Shown here: positions 31,406 through 42,345 of the stretch, piece after piece
Position numbering within the stretch: the first letter of the stretch is position 1
How the letters are laid out: every line of letters begins with the position of its first letter
NCBI GenBank assembly: GCA_905221605.1
Contig: CAJNDS010002590.1
Location: 62,501-126,500, forward strand
Reading direction: 5' to 3'
DNA length: 64,000 bases
From: Symbiodinium natans
Taxonomy: Eukaryota; Sar; Dinophyceae; Suessiales; Symbiodiniaceae
The notes under the pieces: generated by a model
What the model saw: the letters and a program-made list of their open reading frames with translations, nothing else
Told to the model about the DNA's origin: nothing
Databases searched by the model: none
Program-made: the position numbers and the translations under genes

Positions 31406-31511
31406 CTTACTGTTGGTTAGTAGGGAATGGGGGAATGAGGTACCCCATACAATCCCTTAAAGGGTATCTATAGGGCCCTCATTCCCTCATGCCCTGCGAA
31501 CCAAGAGTAAG
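31406..31511. repeat. MITE-C copy 1 with TTCA target duplication
   Basis: 106 bp with about 34-bp imperfect terminal inverted repeats (starts CTTACTGTTGGTTAG, ends CCAAGAGTAAG). TTCA directly flanks both sides (31402-31405 and 31512-31515), a 4-bp target duplication typical of cut-and-paste transposition. The core holds CCCTTAAAGGGTAT, shared with 55776-55931. Confidence 0.8.
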
Positions 31512-31689
31512 TTCAGTGATCGGAAATCGCTGCATGGACAGTCGCACAGTGCTCCATTGTTGTCAGGCAGCATGAGAATCTGTTGCGGCATGTGCTTGTC
31601 TCGAGGTCTTTCAAGGGGCATGGCAGAGCGAGGAAGGCGATCACGTGGCAACCATTGAAGGCCAACGTCTTCCAATAGCTCTGCTATGG

Positions 31690-31690
31690 T

Positions 31691-31730
<40 letters not shown>
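31690..31730 (+). repeat. (TAA)n microsatellite
   Basis: About 13 TAA/ATA units, followed by AT-rich degenerate sequence to about 31830. Confidence 0.95.
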
Positions 31731-31731
<1 letters not shown>

Positions 31732-31950
31732 GAATAACAATAATTTATAGTAAGCAAAATAACAATAATTATGACAATAATAGCAATAATGATTTCAATA
31801 ACAAAGTAGTAATCATAGTCATAATCATAAGAGTGCTCAGGACTGCACTGTACCTCCACAACCCGCGACAGGCTTCCAGATCAAGTGGCCGGACGGTTCC
31901 ACCAAGCAGCTGAGGTTAGACGAGACCGACGAGGCAAGCTTTCTTGAGAA

Positions 31951-32028
31951 CCCTAAACCCTAAACCCTAAACCCTAAACCCCAAACCCTAAACCCTAGAC
32001 CCTAAACCCCAAACCCCAAACCCTAAAC
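31951..32028 (-). repeat. Interstitial telomere repeats
   Basis: CCCTAAA units with CCCCAAA and CCCTAGA variants. Confidence 0.9.
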
Positions 32029-32131
32029 CAATGTTCTACCACGTCCGAGCGCTGGGGATGCCTGGGTGCAAGCGCTGGCGGCGACCGCGCCCCGCAAAGT
32101 CACCGATCTTCACGGGGAGACGTCAAGTCAC

Positions 32132-32230
32132 CCAATACCCCTCAATTGAGGAACTTAGACCTGAAATCATACTATTAAGGATCCCTGTTTAGATTAAGGT
32201 AGAATTATTCCCTCATCAAGGGGTATTTGG
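32132..32230. repeat. MITE-D, small inverted-repeat element
   Basis: CCAATACCCCTCAATTGAGG at the left pairs with the reverse complement of CCCTCATCAAGGGGTATTTG at the right. About 99 bp, non-coding, a single copy in this window. Confidence 0.55.
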
Positions 32231-34689
32231 CTCTCTGGGATCTTGTTGCCGGAGTTGACGATGCTCTCAGCTTGGGTGCATGTGATCAGGAAGCCGTCTT
32301 GTCGGTTGCGGGCCTTGCGGCGACGCGTGTCGGGCTGGGACGCGAACTTGTTTTGAGAAAGGTGGGACAGGGACGCAGTGGGAACTTGTGCCTGCCTGAT
32401 TTTTCCCGCTTGCGACGCAGACTCGCACATAATTGAAGCCTGGTTCAAAAAGCGGTGTTCGAATTGTGCCGGCACAGAAGATCTCAGCAGTCCTGCAAGT
32501 TATCCTGTGAAGCCTGTGCGTATTCGAAAGTCGAGACTTGGGAGCTGCGCTGTCAGAGGTCGAGGACTTGGGGAAATCAGGGCCGCCGAAATGCCTCTGG
32601 GTGAGCGCAATAAGCACCACATCGTGCCAAGTTATGAGTGCCCTGAGGGGCATGCGGCGCCAGACCTTTCTTCGAGCACGTGCAGCGAGCGCGCCCCGGC
32701 CGTGAAGCAGCGGAGCTCCTTGCCGCGCCGGCGGGCTCGGTTTTTGGGATTTGATGCGGCCATCTGCGCAGAAGCCCCTTCTCACTCCATCCTGGGCTGG
32801 CGCGTGGAGTGCTGGAGATCCGAGCGCGCGATTCAGAAACGCTCCCGGCGAGGCTCCGAGATCGGCTTCACGCAGGCCACGCGACGCAAGAGACGGGTTC
32901 CACTTGATTCAAGATGCCACGGAAAGCTAACCAAGATAACCTTCATGTCGCCGCTGCGTGCCCCAAATCACGCAGCCCCAACTCACCTTGCCCGAAATCC
33001 GCTGCTTTTTTGCTTCCAAATCCGCGGTTTCCGAACTCGCACTTTCCAGTTTCCGAAGCAGCGGCTGACCGAGTGCCGTGCAGTATTTGACTGGCCAATC
33101 TGCTCCTTCTGAAGGGCGTGACCGCAGCGTACCGCAGCTGAACGCCATACTGACGGCACACTGCTGTCATCAGCTTTGACAAGTTCATACGGCACACCAC
33201 TGCGTAGCGTGATGCGACGCCAAGCTTCAACACAAGCGGGGCCTTATAAAGTGGCCTCGCGTGATGACGGTGAACGCATACATGCAGGCAATGCAAACTG
33301 GCGGCGACTGATTCGACCACTGTATCATGTCCCTTCAATTCCAGCCAGTCCAAAGTGCAGTTTTTTTCTTCGATGGGCCAAACGATGCAACTCAAGCCGC
33401 TCAACACGGAAGATTTGATGTGACCCATGGGCACAGCATGTCAACCCCCCATGAACGCAGTAGACCTGTCAGACCATGGAAGCCGTACTGCTCAGAACCA
33501 TCGTGCAAGCAGAGCCGGTTAGTACTTAGCATAGCCACGCTCAAACGACGGGAGCTGCGGCCGTTTCCCGAACCATCGACATTTGTAAAGGCATGGAACG
33601 AAGGAACAGAATCACGGACGTGAGCAGGGTTGCAACACCAACAGGCAAATTGGAGCAAACATCGGACAAACACTCTTGCAAGGGCCCTGCACGGGAAACA
33701 CGATTGTGGAACAGCGGTGCGACTTATAGCCGTGCGCCTGACAGTAGCCGGCGCAGTACCCCGCAGTTGCAGAAGATGCCCATAGAATTCGAGCGATGGC
33801 AGCCGTGAGAACAACTGCCAAGATAAGGCTTGGCACGATACACCTACGAAGTCGTGCATCAGCACGACAGAAACATTTGGACCGCAAGAACGGAAAACGG
33901 AAAGCTAGGACAAGCATGGCTCAGTTTCTTCGTCTCTTCTTGTCTTCCATCCAGGAGTCGCTGGCCCTTGAAGGGCTTCAGTCTGCACTGTGGGCAACCG
34001 GAGCCCTGACGACGACCTAAACAACTTCGGGTGTGCCGATGGAAGTGCCGCATGTGCACGTTCACACGTAAATTTGTACAATGTTCCTGGATGTTCCTGG
34101 CGATACGCAGTCGTTTCATTCGTGGGCAACGGGGGCGGTGTCTGCAAACACGTGCGAGTGGGGCTCTACGGTCTGGCACCGGCGTTACTCAACATGCGGA
34201 GCAACCGGAAGGATAGCATCGGAAAATATCTGGAAGAACACAAAGGTGCACATCTTTCCGCAAATGCACCTGGAGCTGAAAGAAGGCGCAATTCTTCTAA
34301 GCAGGCAGACACAGTGGACAAGGCTAGATGCAAAGAGTTTGGCTTTCACCCAATTGATGGACGGCTGCTACGGCTGAGGGTCAGACTTTGTTGCCGCGCG
34401 GGGAAACAAGGAGACGGTCCGCTGCGGGATTGGATAGCGGCAGGGTGTCACACCAAGAAGCCCAATGACCGATCATGACCGATCAGAGGATGCCGAGCGG
34501 AGCCCGAGTTCGCCAAGCCGCGGCTGAGCCAACTGAGCGGTGGGGAGGTTACTCCGGAATTCGCCACGCCCGTCCACACGCCTGCGGCGACGCCCCGCAG
34601 ACGCCACAGCACACGCCGCCAAAATGTGGCAAGGTCGCGGACTGCCACAGTGGGAGGGGTGCGACGCCACGCTCTCTCCCTACTACGCT
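32231..34689. other. No firm gene; one unassigned 244-codon frame
   Basis: The plus frame 32378-33112 (244 codons) contains FPACDADSHIIEAWFKKRC, which looks protein-like for about 30 residues, then turns Arg/Ser-rich with no domain and competes with a 172-codon minus frame. I would not call it a gene without transcript support. Nothing else is recognisable here. Confidence 0.35.
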
Positions 34690-35075
34690 GCACGCTGCGG
34701 GGTTGCTTGAGGACGATGCGGCGCGGGGTTGGGAGGACTTCGCGTGGTTCCGTTCCAGTCGCGCCGCCCTTACCGCTCGCATGCACCAATCGGCCAATTG
34801 CCGGCCACCATCGCCCAACAAACATGCGTGGAAGTGCGCCGCCTGCAGTCCGCTGTGCCTGCGACAGGGGATGCTTGCCGTGCGAGTTGCAGATGCAGGT
34901 GCGGCCGGAATCGCGCGAGGAGCGGAGGAGCTCCGCCGCCCCGCGGGTGTGGTCAGGGGCCCCGGGTCCCGAATGTGGACGACGTCGTACGTGTTGGCTG
35001 TCCCGCTCGCTAGAGCACGCTCCATGCTTTCCGGTCTGCGCAAGAGGCGCTGTCCCAGCACGCCATTCCTTTGCC
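34690..35075 (+). pseudogene. LINE relic: gag-like and reverse transcriptase motif C fragments
   Basis: GLLEDDAARGWEDFAWFRSS (about 34703-34760) matches GLLEDPAARAWEDVPWFRAG of the LINE at 42331-46107. About 250 bp later, VDDVVRV followed, after a stop, by STLHAFRSAQEALSQHA matches the DDVYVTST...ALRSAQKALSQHA region around reverse transcriptase motif C of that LINE. A large deletion joins the two, and stops and frame changes are frequent. It is clearly a dead copy of the same family. Confidence 0.65.
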
Positions 35076-35689
35076 ATCTGGCCTAATGATGCCCAGCGGT
35101 CGCAAGTTCTCCGGCTTAGAGGCTGGTTTAGAGGGCTTGGGTATGAAGCTAAGGTCTGCTGACTTGGCCGTTATGGGCAGCGAGGGTGGCTCGGCTGGAT
35201 TCAGTGGTGCTGTGTTATGCTGAGGCTCGCGCTTCCCTTGGCAGGAGGTGACCTCGCACGCCTGATGGGTCGGAGCGGGAGGCGGAGGCACCGCTTCGAG
35301 ATAGTCACCGCGCAAAACGACAACCAGAAACTGATTGCGGAGAGGTTGGGTGTGACGTGGAGTGGCAAAGTGTCCCAAGCAACAGTCACTGCCGCACTTT
35401 CCTTTGCAATCCCAATCTCCGTGATTCCTCCGTGTGGCGCGGTGTAGTTTGACGCAAAGGCCAAGGCTATCCCAGGCCCAGGGCCAAAGCCCAGGGCAGG
35501 GGCAAGTAGGCAGACCTTCAGCTGAAAGAATTCCCGGAAGCCAGCGGCAAATCATATGCGACGCCCCTTGACAATATCCGAGGTGCATGTGAGAGGCTTC
35601 GTCTGTTGGGGGCTACGGAGAGGGCGGTCAACATTTGGGCCGTGAGTTTTTTTGCTGGAGTCACCTGAGCAAGTGCCAAAACTTCCAGC
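35076..35689. other. No recognisable gene
   Basis: Overlapping frames on both strands without motifs. Nothing supportable. Confidence 0.4.
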
Positions 35690-35944
35690 CACTTGCTAAA
35701 GCCCATGTAAAGCGATGGGAAAACTTCTTCTTGACTGCACCGGCCTGTTGCGTAGCCAAGTCCGACGAGTCCAACTATCTACGCGCTTTGGTGGGCTATA
35801 CCGATGAATTTTCCCAAAGTGACACCTTCAGACATCAAGTGTGGATAACTGATGCCAAAACCCTGTAAAGCGACGGGAACACTTGAAAAGCGACACCCCT
35901 CATGTTACGTCCATTCGCACCGCCAGCCGGTTTTGGCATTCGCT
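35690..35944. repeat. MITE-B copy 3, left end decayed
   Basis: Contains GTAAAGCGATGGGAA, GAATTTTCCCAAAGTGACAC and CCCTGTAAAGCGACGGGAAC, and ends GGCATTCGCT. The left terminus is lost. The right end directly joins satellite S2 at CATGTGTTGCATG, the same satellite position used by the two intact copies. Confidence 0.75.
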
Positions 35945-36786
35945 CATGTGTTGCATGTCTGCTCCCTGAAGCTTGGCTTGTCCCAGGCTCGGCCGTGGAG
36001 CCTCTGCTGCGATCACTCGCGAGTCAAAAGGTCTCGCTGCTTCTGAAGTGGTGTGCTCAGAATGTCAGGAGATGTCACGGGACGACGCGGCAGATCCCGG
36101 CAGATCGTTTGAACCTGTTGGGTGGGCCTGGAGTCACCCTGTCACACGGGGCTTGAGAGAGACACACTGCTTCTGCTCCTTTTGCTTCAAGGGGCTGTGC
36201 CGTCTAGGTGCAGCTTTGCAAATCCACCTCCCATTCCATCTGGTGAGCCGTTGTTGGAAAATGGTTGATGGAACGCAGCAGGATGCACAGGTCTCGGCTT
36301 GGCACTGGTTTCGCCGACCACTGAGTGGCCCGCGGGCTCCAGCAATAAACTCGCGTCCAGCCATGTGTTGCATGTCTGCTCTGTCCTGAAGCTTGGCTTG
36401 TCCCAGGCTCGGCCGTGGAGCCTCTGCTGCGATCACTCGCGAGTCAAAAGGTTTCGCTGCTTCTGAAGTGGTGTGCTCAGAATGTCAGGAGATGTCACGG
36501 GACGATGCGGCAGATCCCGGCAGATCATTTGAACCTGTTGGGTGGGCCTGGAGTCACCCTGTGACACGGGGCTTGAGAGAGACACACTGCTTCTGCTTCT
36601 TCTGCTTCAAGGGGCTGTGCCGTCTGATGCAGCTTTGCAAATCCACCTCCCATTCCATCTGGTGAGCCGTTGTTGGAAAATGGTTGATGGAACGCAGCAG
36701 GATGCACAGGTCTCGGCTTGGCACTGGTTTCGCCGACCACTGAGTGGCCCGCGGGCTCCAGCAATAAACTCGCGTCCAGCCATGTG

Positions 36787-37049
36787 AGCAAGCGCCAGAC
36801 CCCCTAGCCATTCAAGTACGCAAGGGGTGGACACGAATGCCCAAAACCCTGTAAAGCGATGGGAGCACCTGAAAAGCGACACCGATACGTTAATGATGTG
36901 CTTTGGTGGGCTATACCGATGAATTTTCCCAAAGCGACATCAAGTGTGGATAACTGATGCCAAAACCCTGTAAAGCGACGGGAACACTTGAAAAACGACA
37001 CCCCTCATGTTACGTCCATTCGCGCCGCCAGCCGGTTTTGGCATTCGCT
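36787..37049. repeat. MITE-B copy 4 inserted in satellite
   Basis: A 263-bp body from AGCAAGCGCC to ATTCGCT, flanked by CATGTG on both sides (36781-36786 and 37050-37055). Uninterrupted satellite units carry a single CATGTG at this point (CCAGCCATGTGTTGCATG), so the exact insertion and its 6-bp target duplication can be read directly. Confidence 0.9.
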
Positions 37050-38828
37050 CATGTGTTGCATGTCTGCTCTGTCCTGAAGCTTGGCTTGTCCCAGGCTCGG
37101 CCGTGGAGCCTCTGCTGCGATCACTCGCGAGTCAAAAAGTTTCGCTGCTTCTGAAGTGGTGTGCTCAGAATGTCAGGAGATGTCACAGGACGATGCGGCA
37201 GATCCCGGCAGATCCTTCGAACCTGTTGGGTGGGCCTGGAGTCACCCTGTGGAACGCAGCAGGAGCCACAGGTCTCGGCTTGGCACTGGTTTCGCCGACC
37301 ACTGAGTGGCCCGCGGGCTCCAGCAATAAACTCGCGTCCAGCCATGTGTTGCATGTCTGCTCTGTCCTGAAGCTTGGCTTGTCCCAGGCTCGGCCGTGGA
37401 GCCTCTGCTGCGATCACTCGCGAGTCAAAAGGTTTCGCTGCTTCTGAAGTGGTGTGCTCAGAATGACACACTGCTTCTGCTTCTTCTGCTTCAAGGGGCT
37501 GTGCCGTCTAGGTACAGCTTTGCAAATCCACCTCCCATTCCATCTGGTGAGCCGTTGTTGGCATGTCTGCGCTGTCCTGAAAGGCTGGTTGATGGAACGC
37601 AGCAGGAGCCACAGGTTGAGAGAGACACACTCGGCTTGGCACTGGTTTCGCCGACCACTGAGTGGCCCGCGGGCTCCAGCAATAAACTCGCGTCCAGCCA
37701 TGTGTTGCATGTCTGCTCTGTCCTGAAGCTTGGCTTGTCCCAGGCTCGGCCGTGGAGCCTCTGCTGCGATCACTCGCGAGTCAAAAGGTTTCGCTGCTTC
37801 TGAAGTGGTGTGCTCAGAATGTTTGAACCTGTTGGGTGGGCCTGGAGTCACCCTGTCACACGGGGCTTGAGAGAGACACACTGTTTCTACTTCTTCTGCT
37901 TCAAGGGGCTGTGCCGTCTAGCTACAGCTTTGCAAATCCACCTCACTTGAAAATGGTTGATGGAACGCAGAAGGATGCACAGGTCTCGGCTTGGCACTGG
38001 TTTCGCCGACCACTGAGTGGCCCGCGGGCTCCAGCAAGAAACTCGCGTCCAGCCATGTGTTGCATGTCTGCTCTGTCCTGAAGCTTGGCTTGTCCCAGGC
38101 TCGGCCGTGGAGCCTCTGCTGCGATCACTCGCGAGTCAAGAGGTTCACTGCTTCTGAAGTGGTGTGCTCAGAATGTCAGGAGACCTGTTGGGTGGGCAGA
38201 TCTGGAGATCACCCTGAACCTGGGGTGGAGACACACAGCTTCTGCTTCTTCTGCTTCAAGGGGCTGTGCCGTCTAGGTGCAGCTTTGCAAATCCACCTCC
38301 CATTCCATCTGTTGAGCCGTTGTTGGTTTCAAATGGTTGATGGAACGCAGCAGGAGCCACAGGTCTCGGCTTGGCACTGGTTTCGCCGACCACTGAGTGG
38401 CCCGCGGGCTCCAGCAATAAACTCGCGTCCAGCCATGTGTTGCATGTCTGCTCTGTCCTGAAGCTTGGCTTGTCCCAGGCTCGGCCGTGGAGCCTCTGCT
38501 GCGATCACTCGCGAGTCAAGAGGTCTCACTGCTTCTGAAGTGGTGTGCTCAGAATGTCAGGAGATGTCACAGGACGATGCGGCAGATCCCGGCAGATCAT
38601 TTGAACCTGTTGGGTGGAGACACACAGCTTCTGCTTCTTCTGCTTCAAGGGGCTGTGCCGTCTAGGTGCAGCTTTGCAAATCCACCTCCCATTCCATCTG
38701 TTGAGCCGTTGTTGGTTTCAAATGGTTGATGGAACGCAGCAGGAGCCACAGGTCTCGGCTTGGCACTGGTTTCGCCGACCACTGAGTGGCCCGCGGGCTC
38801 CAGCAATAAACTCGCGTCCAGCCATGTG

Positions 38829-39091
38829 AGCAAGCGCCAGACCCCCTAGCCATTCAAGTACGCAAGGGGTGGACACGAATGCCCAAAACCCTGTAAAGCG
38901 ATGGGAGCACCTGAAAAGCGACACCGATACGTTAATGATGTGCTTTGGTGGGCTATACCGATGAATTTTCCCAAAGCGACATCAAGTGTGGATAACTGAT
39001 GCCAAAACCCTGTAAAGCGACGGGAACACTTGAAAAACGACACCCCTCATGTTACGTCCATTCGCGCCGCCAGCCGGTTTTGGCATTCGCT
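38829..39091. repeat. MITE-B copy 5 inserted in satellite
   Basis: Identical in length, ends and flanking CATGTG (38823-38828, 39092-39097) to the copy at 36787-37049, exactly 2042 bp away. It reached this place by duplication of the host satellite segment, not by a second transposition. Confidence 0.9.
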
Positions 39092-39961
39092 CATGTGTTG
39101 CATGTCTGCTCTGTCCTGAAGCTTGGCTTGTCCCAGGCTCGGCCGTGGAGCCTCTGCTGCGATCACTCGCGAGTCAAAAAGTTTCGCTGCTTCTGAAGTG
39201 GTGTGCTCAGAATGTCAGGAGATGTCACAGGACGATGCGGCAGATCCCGGCAGATCCTTCGAACCTGTTGGGTGGGCCTGGAGTCACCCTGTGGAACGCA
39301 GCAGGAGCCACAGGTCTCGGCTTGGCACTGGTTTCGCCGACCACTGAGTGGCCCGCGGGCTCCAGCAATAAACTCGCGTCCAGCCATGTGTTGCATGTCT
39401 GCTCTGTCCTGAAGCTTGGCTTGTCCCAGGCTCGGCCGTGGAGCCTCTGCTGCGATCACTCGCGAGTCAAAAGGTTTCGCTGCTTCTGAAGTGGTGTGCT
39501 CAGAATGTTTGAACCTGTTGGGTGGGCCTGGAGTCACCCTGTCACACGGGGCTTGAGAGAGACACACTGTTTCTACTTCTTCTGCTTCAAGGGGCTGTGC
39601 CGTCTAGCTACAGCTTTGCAAATCCACCTCACTTGAAAATGGTTGATGGAACGCAGAAGGATGCACAGGTCTCGGCTTGGCACTGGTTTCGCCGACCACT
39701 GAGTGGCCCGCGGGCTCCAGCAAGAAACTCGCGTCCAGCCATGTGTTGCATGTCTGCTCTGTCCTGAAGCTTGGCTTGTCCCAGGCTCGGTCGTGGAGCC
39801 TCTGCTGCGATCACTCGCGAGTCAAAAGGTTTCGCTGCTTCTGAAGTGGTGTGCTCAGAATGTTTGAACCTGTTGGGTGGGCCTGGAGTCACCCTGTCAC
39901 ACGGGGCTTGAGAGAGACACACTGCTTCTGCTTCTTCTGCTTCAAGGGGCTGTGCCGTCTA

Positions 39962-40740
39962 ACGTCCGGGTCCGTCTCGGAAAGACTATAGGGCGTGGAA
40001 CGCCGCTGGCGAGGAGCCCTTGGGCCTGGTGGTCGCGCTGCCCCGCCGCGAGGGCGACCCATCCTGTTGGACGGGGGAGCAGGGGCTGGTGGTGCTGACA
40101 TACAACAAGTGTTCAAAGTAACATGCTTTACAACTGTTCGGTACGACTCCTGTACGGCGACGAAGGCGCGCCCATCCCGCCCGCGGCATGGCGTGTGCTG
40201 CAGCTGCCCCTGCGCTTCGGCGGCCTGGGCTTGCGTGCCGCTGAGGCTGCCCAGGGCGCCGTCTTGGTTCGACTCACTGCCCGCCATCCGCGTCCGCGCT
40301 CCGGACGTCGCGGAGCGCCTCGTGCAAGGCCTTGAAGCGCATGGTGGCAGCGAGCCGCCTTCGCTTGTATCGGCCCGCACGGCGGCAGCGCTCCTGCGCG
40401 GATGCGGTTTCGAGGTGCCGCCGTGGGAGTCGTCGGGGTCGAGGTTGGTGGCCGCTTTGGTGCCGAGGCCGCCCGCTTCTTCCGCCTCTTGGCCCGGCAC
40501 CGGGCCGCGGTGTCCCCGCTGCATTTAGACCGGCGGCGCAAGCGGCCTGGGTCGCGCGCTGGGCTGGGTTCGCGGGGCAGCGCAGCGCGCATACCCTTCT
40601 TGAGCTGCCGCTGGCCGGGGAGTGCTGCGTAGACGGAGCGACGCCAGACCTCCAACGAAGTCCTGGCCGACGCGCGCTGGCTGGCGCCCCCGCAACCCAG
40701 CTGCGCCAGCACCACCGAGCGCCCCTTGTAGGGTCACCAA
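39962..40740 (+). pseudogene. LINE relic, reverse transcriptase C-terminal part
   Basis: The start matches the LINE at 44380 onward (GKT..WNAAGEEP, PPRREGDPSCWTG in shifting frames). Later come LPLRFGGLGLRAAEAAQGAV, RAPDVAERLVQGLEAHGG, then VEVGGRFGAEAARFFRLLARHR and HTLLELPLAGE, all parts of the reverse transcriptase thumb and C-terminal domain of this family. At least four frame changes and one deletion are needed to follow it. It is 5'-truncated and joined directly to a satellite unit. Confidence 0.7.
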
Positions 40741-40789
40741 CCCTCTGATCATCGTATGCGGTTGCAGAATGGCGTGCAAAAAGCCATGT

Positions 40790-41637
40790 GCGCTTCCCCG
40801 CGCGCCAACCATGTGTTGCGGACGGTCCCCCCCCCCCTCGAGGTCCGCCTCCTACGCCCAGTTGCACGACGATGCAGTCTGGGAGACCTTGGTCTCGCTG
40901 CTGGGAGGCCTTCCACAAGACGAAACGGACGCGGCGCGCTCTTTGGCGGGGCTCCCAGCTGCGCTCGGGGGCTTGGGCTTGCAGTCAGCTGCACGCATGG
41001 CGCCGGCGGCCTATTGGGCTGCCTGGCACACGTGCCCCGCATGGCGAGCTCTCGCTGAGGAATCCCGCCCTCGCCCCCTAGCGGACGCCGGCCTGGGCGA
41101 CTGGTCACACAGTTGGCAAAGCCACGCGTCGACGCCTGGCTAACGGCAGTGCCCGCTGAGCCCGCCATGACCTTGGATGACCTTGGAACCCCAGGCCATG
41201 CAGGTGGGACGTTTGCGCCTCGCACTCCCGCTCCACTCCGACCGCTGCGGGCTTTCCGGCGTGCGGCGCGCAAGTGGATGCTTTCGGGGACCACTCCCTG
41301 GCATGCCCCCGCAACGGCCTCCTCGCCCGTCGTGCTAAGATAGTGGCATGGGCCTGGGTGCGGGTGGCTCGGGAAGCGGTTGGGGCGGACGGGCAAGTCG
41401 TCCCGCAGCAATGGCTGGCCCGCACCACGGCCCCCCGCGTGGAGCTGTTCATCGCCGTCGATTTCCGCTGCAACGAACTCTGCGTTAGCGTGATGGGGAT
41501 GCCTATCCTCATATGGCCCATATGGCATGTAAAACCGCGCACCAAACCTGGGAAGAATGATGGTTTGACCATTGGATGTATCCCAAGGTGCGCCTGCGAG
41601 GGCATCATCGCTCGCTGCAATCAAGGTCCAGGGTCGT
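40790..41637 (+). pseudogene. Second LINE relic, different subfamily
   Basis: The frames give NHVLRTVPPP, SYAQLHDDAVWETLVSLLGG, LPAALGGLGLQSAARMAPAA and, after further frame changes, GDHSLACPRNGLLARRAKIV and VPQQWLARTTAP. These are the thumb region, the CxC...H...C-like knuckle region and the beginning of the C-terminal endonuclease region of a dinoflagellate LINE. The GLQSAARMAP and CPRNGLLARRAKIV stretches differ from the LINE at 42331-46107, so this is a related but distinct subfamily. Confidence 0.65.
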
Positions 41638-42221
41638 AATTAAGTTAGAAAAAATCAGGCAGCGAAACAGGTCCCCGGCGGCCGCCGGCAACACAGTCTT
41701 CATGACACAACAGGGGACGTCGAACTTGTCGAACGTAACAAAGGGAGGGGACACCGCGACATAGCCCTATTCAGACCCGCGGCCATGTCGCACTCATAGG
41801 TTCGAGTACAGGCCTTGGCGGCCTTGGCCTTGCCAAGACAGTTCCGCCGACAACAATACAGACCCCCCCATCCAACGCGCATTTCTTGAAGTTACGTTTC
41901 AAATAGCAGTTCTGTTTTATCGCTTTGCCTTGCGGGCTCCGCGAAACAGGCATTTTTGTCCGCGTCTCAAGCAAGCCTCATGTGGCTATCACCGAGAGGT
42001 AGCTTTAAAAAGAAGTTCACGGGTGCATTTATGCGAGCGGTATTGTTTTATCGCTGTGCCCTGCGGCAAGTTTGCGCAAGGCATACGTATCATTATCGCA
42101 TGTTTTGGCCCTCGGGATTACGTTTCTGGGCTATCTTCTTGGCATGTTGGGCTACTTTCTGTGCCCTGGGGTTGGGCTATCTACAAGGTGATTGGGCCAA
42201 GAAACCACGCGCGCTCGTACC
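41638..42221. other. Gene-free stretch with a short direct repeat
   Basis: GTTTTATCGCTTTGCCTTGCGGG (about 41912) and GTTTTATCGCTGTGCCCTGCGGC (about 42045) are imperfect direct repeats about 133 bp apart, preceding the LINE ORF. They may be 5' untranslated monomers of that LINE. I see no gene. Confidence 0.45.
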
Positions 42222-42345
42222 AGCGTGGCGCTGGATTGAAGTGGTGGCCAACGGCTTGCCGCTTGGGCGAGGGGCCCTAATTGCCATCGACACCACGCTG
42301 GTCAGCCCAATCGGGCAGGTGTGCGCAGGCTGCCGCGCTGCAACA
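42222..42345 (+). pseudogene. LINE endonuclease-region scrap fused upstream of a LINE ORF
   Basis: RWIEVVANGLPLGRGALIAI and DTTLVSPI match RRIEVVANGLPLWQGAQIAV and DTTLVCPV at 45555-45635 of the neighbouring LINE. The scrap is about 100 bp and runs in frame into A-rich CAACAAAAAACTTAAAAAAA. It may be the 3' end of an older copy into which, or beside which, the next LINE inserted. Confidence 0.6.

Larger units (their letters stand above)
35945..39961. repeat. Satellite array S2 (same unit as S1)
   Basis: The marker GCTTGGCTTGTCCCAGGCTC recurs at about 35971, 36391, 37079, 37372, 37728, 38083, 38463, 39121, 39414 and 39768. Spacings of 293-420 bp reflect internal deletions; the 688- and 658-bp intervals contain a MITE-B insertion. 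The array ends abruptly at GTGCCGTCTA|ACGTCC in a truncated LINE. It is non-coding for the reason given for S1. Confidence 0.92.

Noticed and set aside
32378-33112. 244-codon hypothetical protein
   Set aside because: Only about 30 residues look protein-like; the rest is Arg/Ser-rich, with a long competing antisense frame and no homology I recognise.
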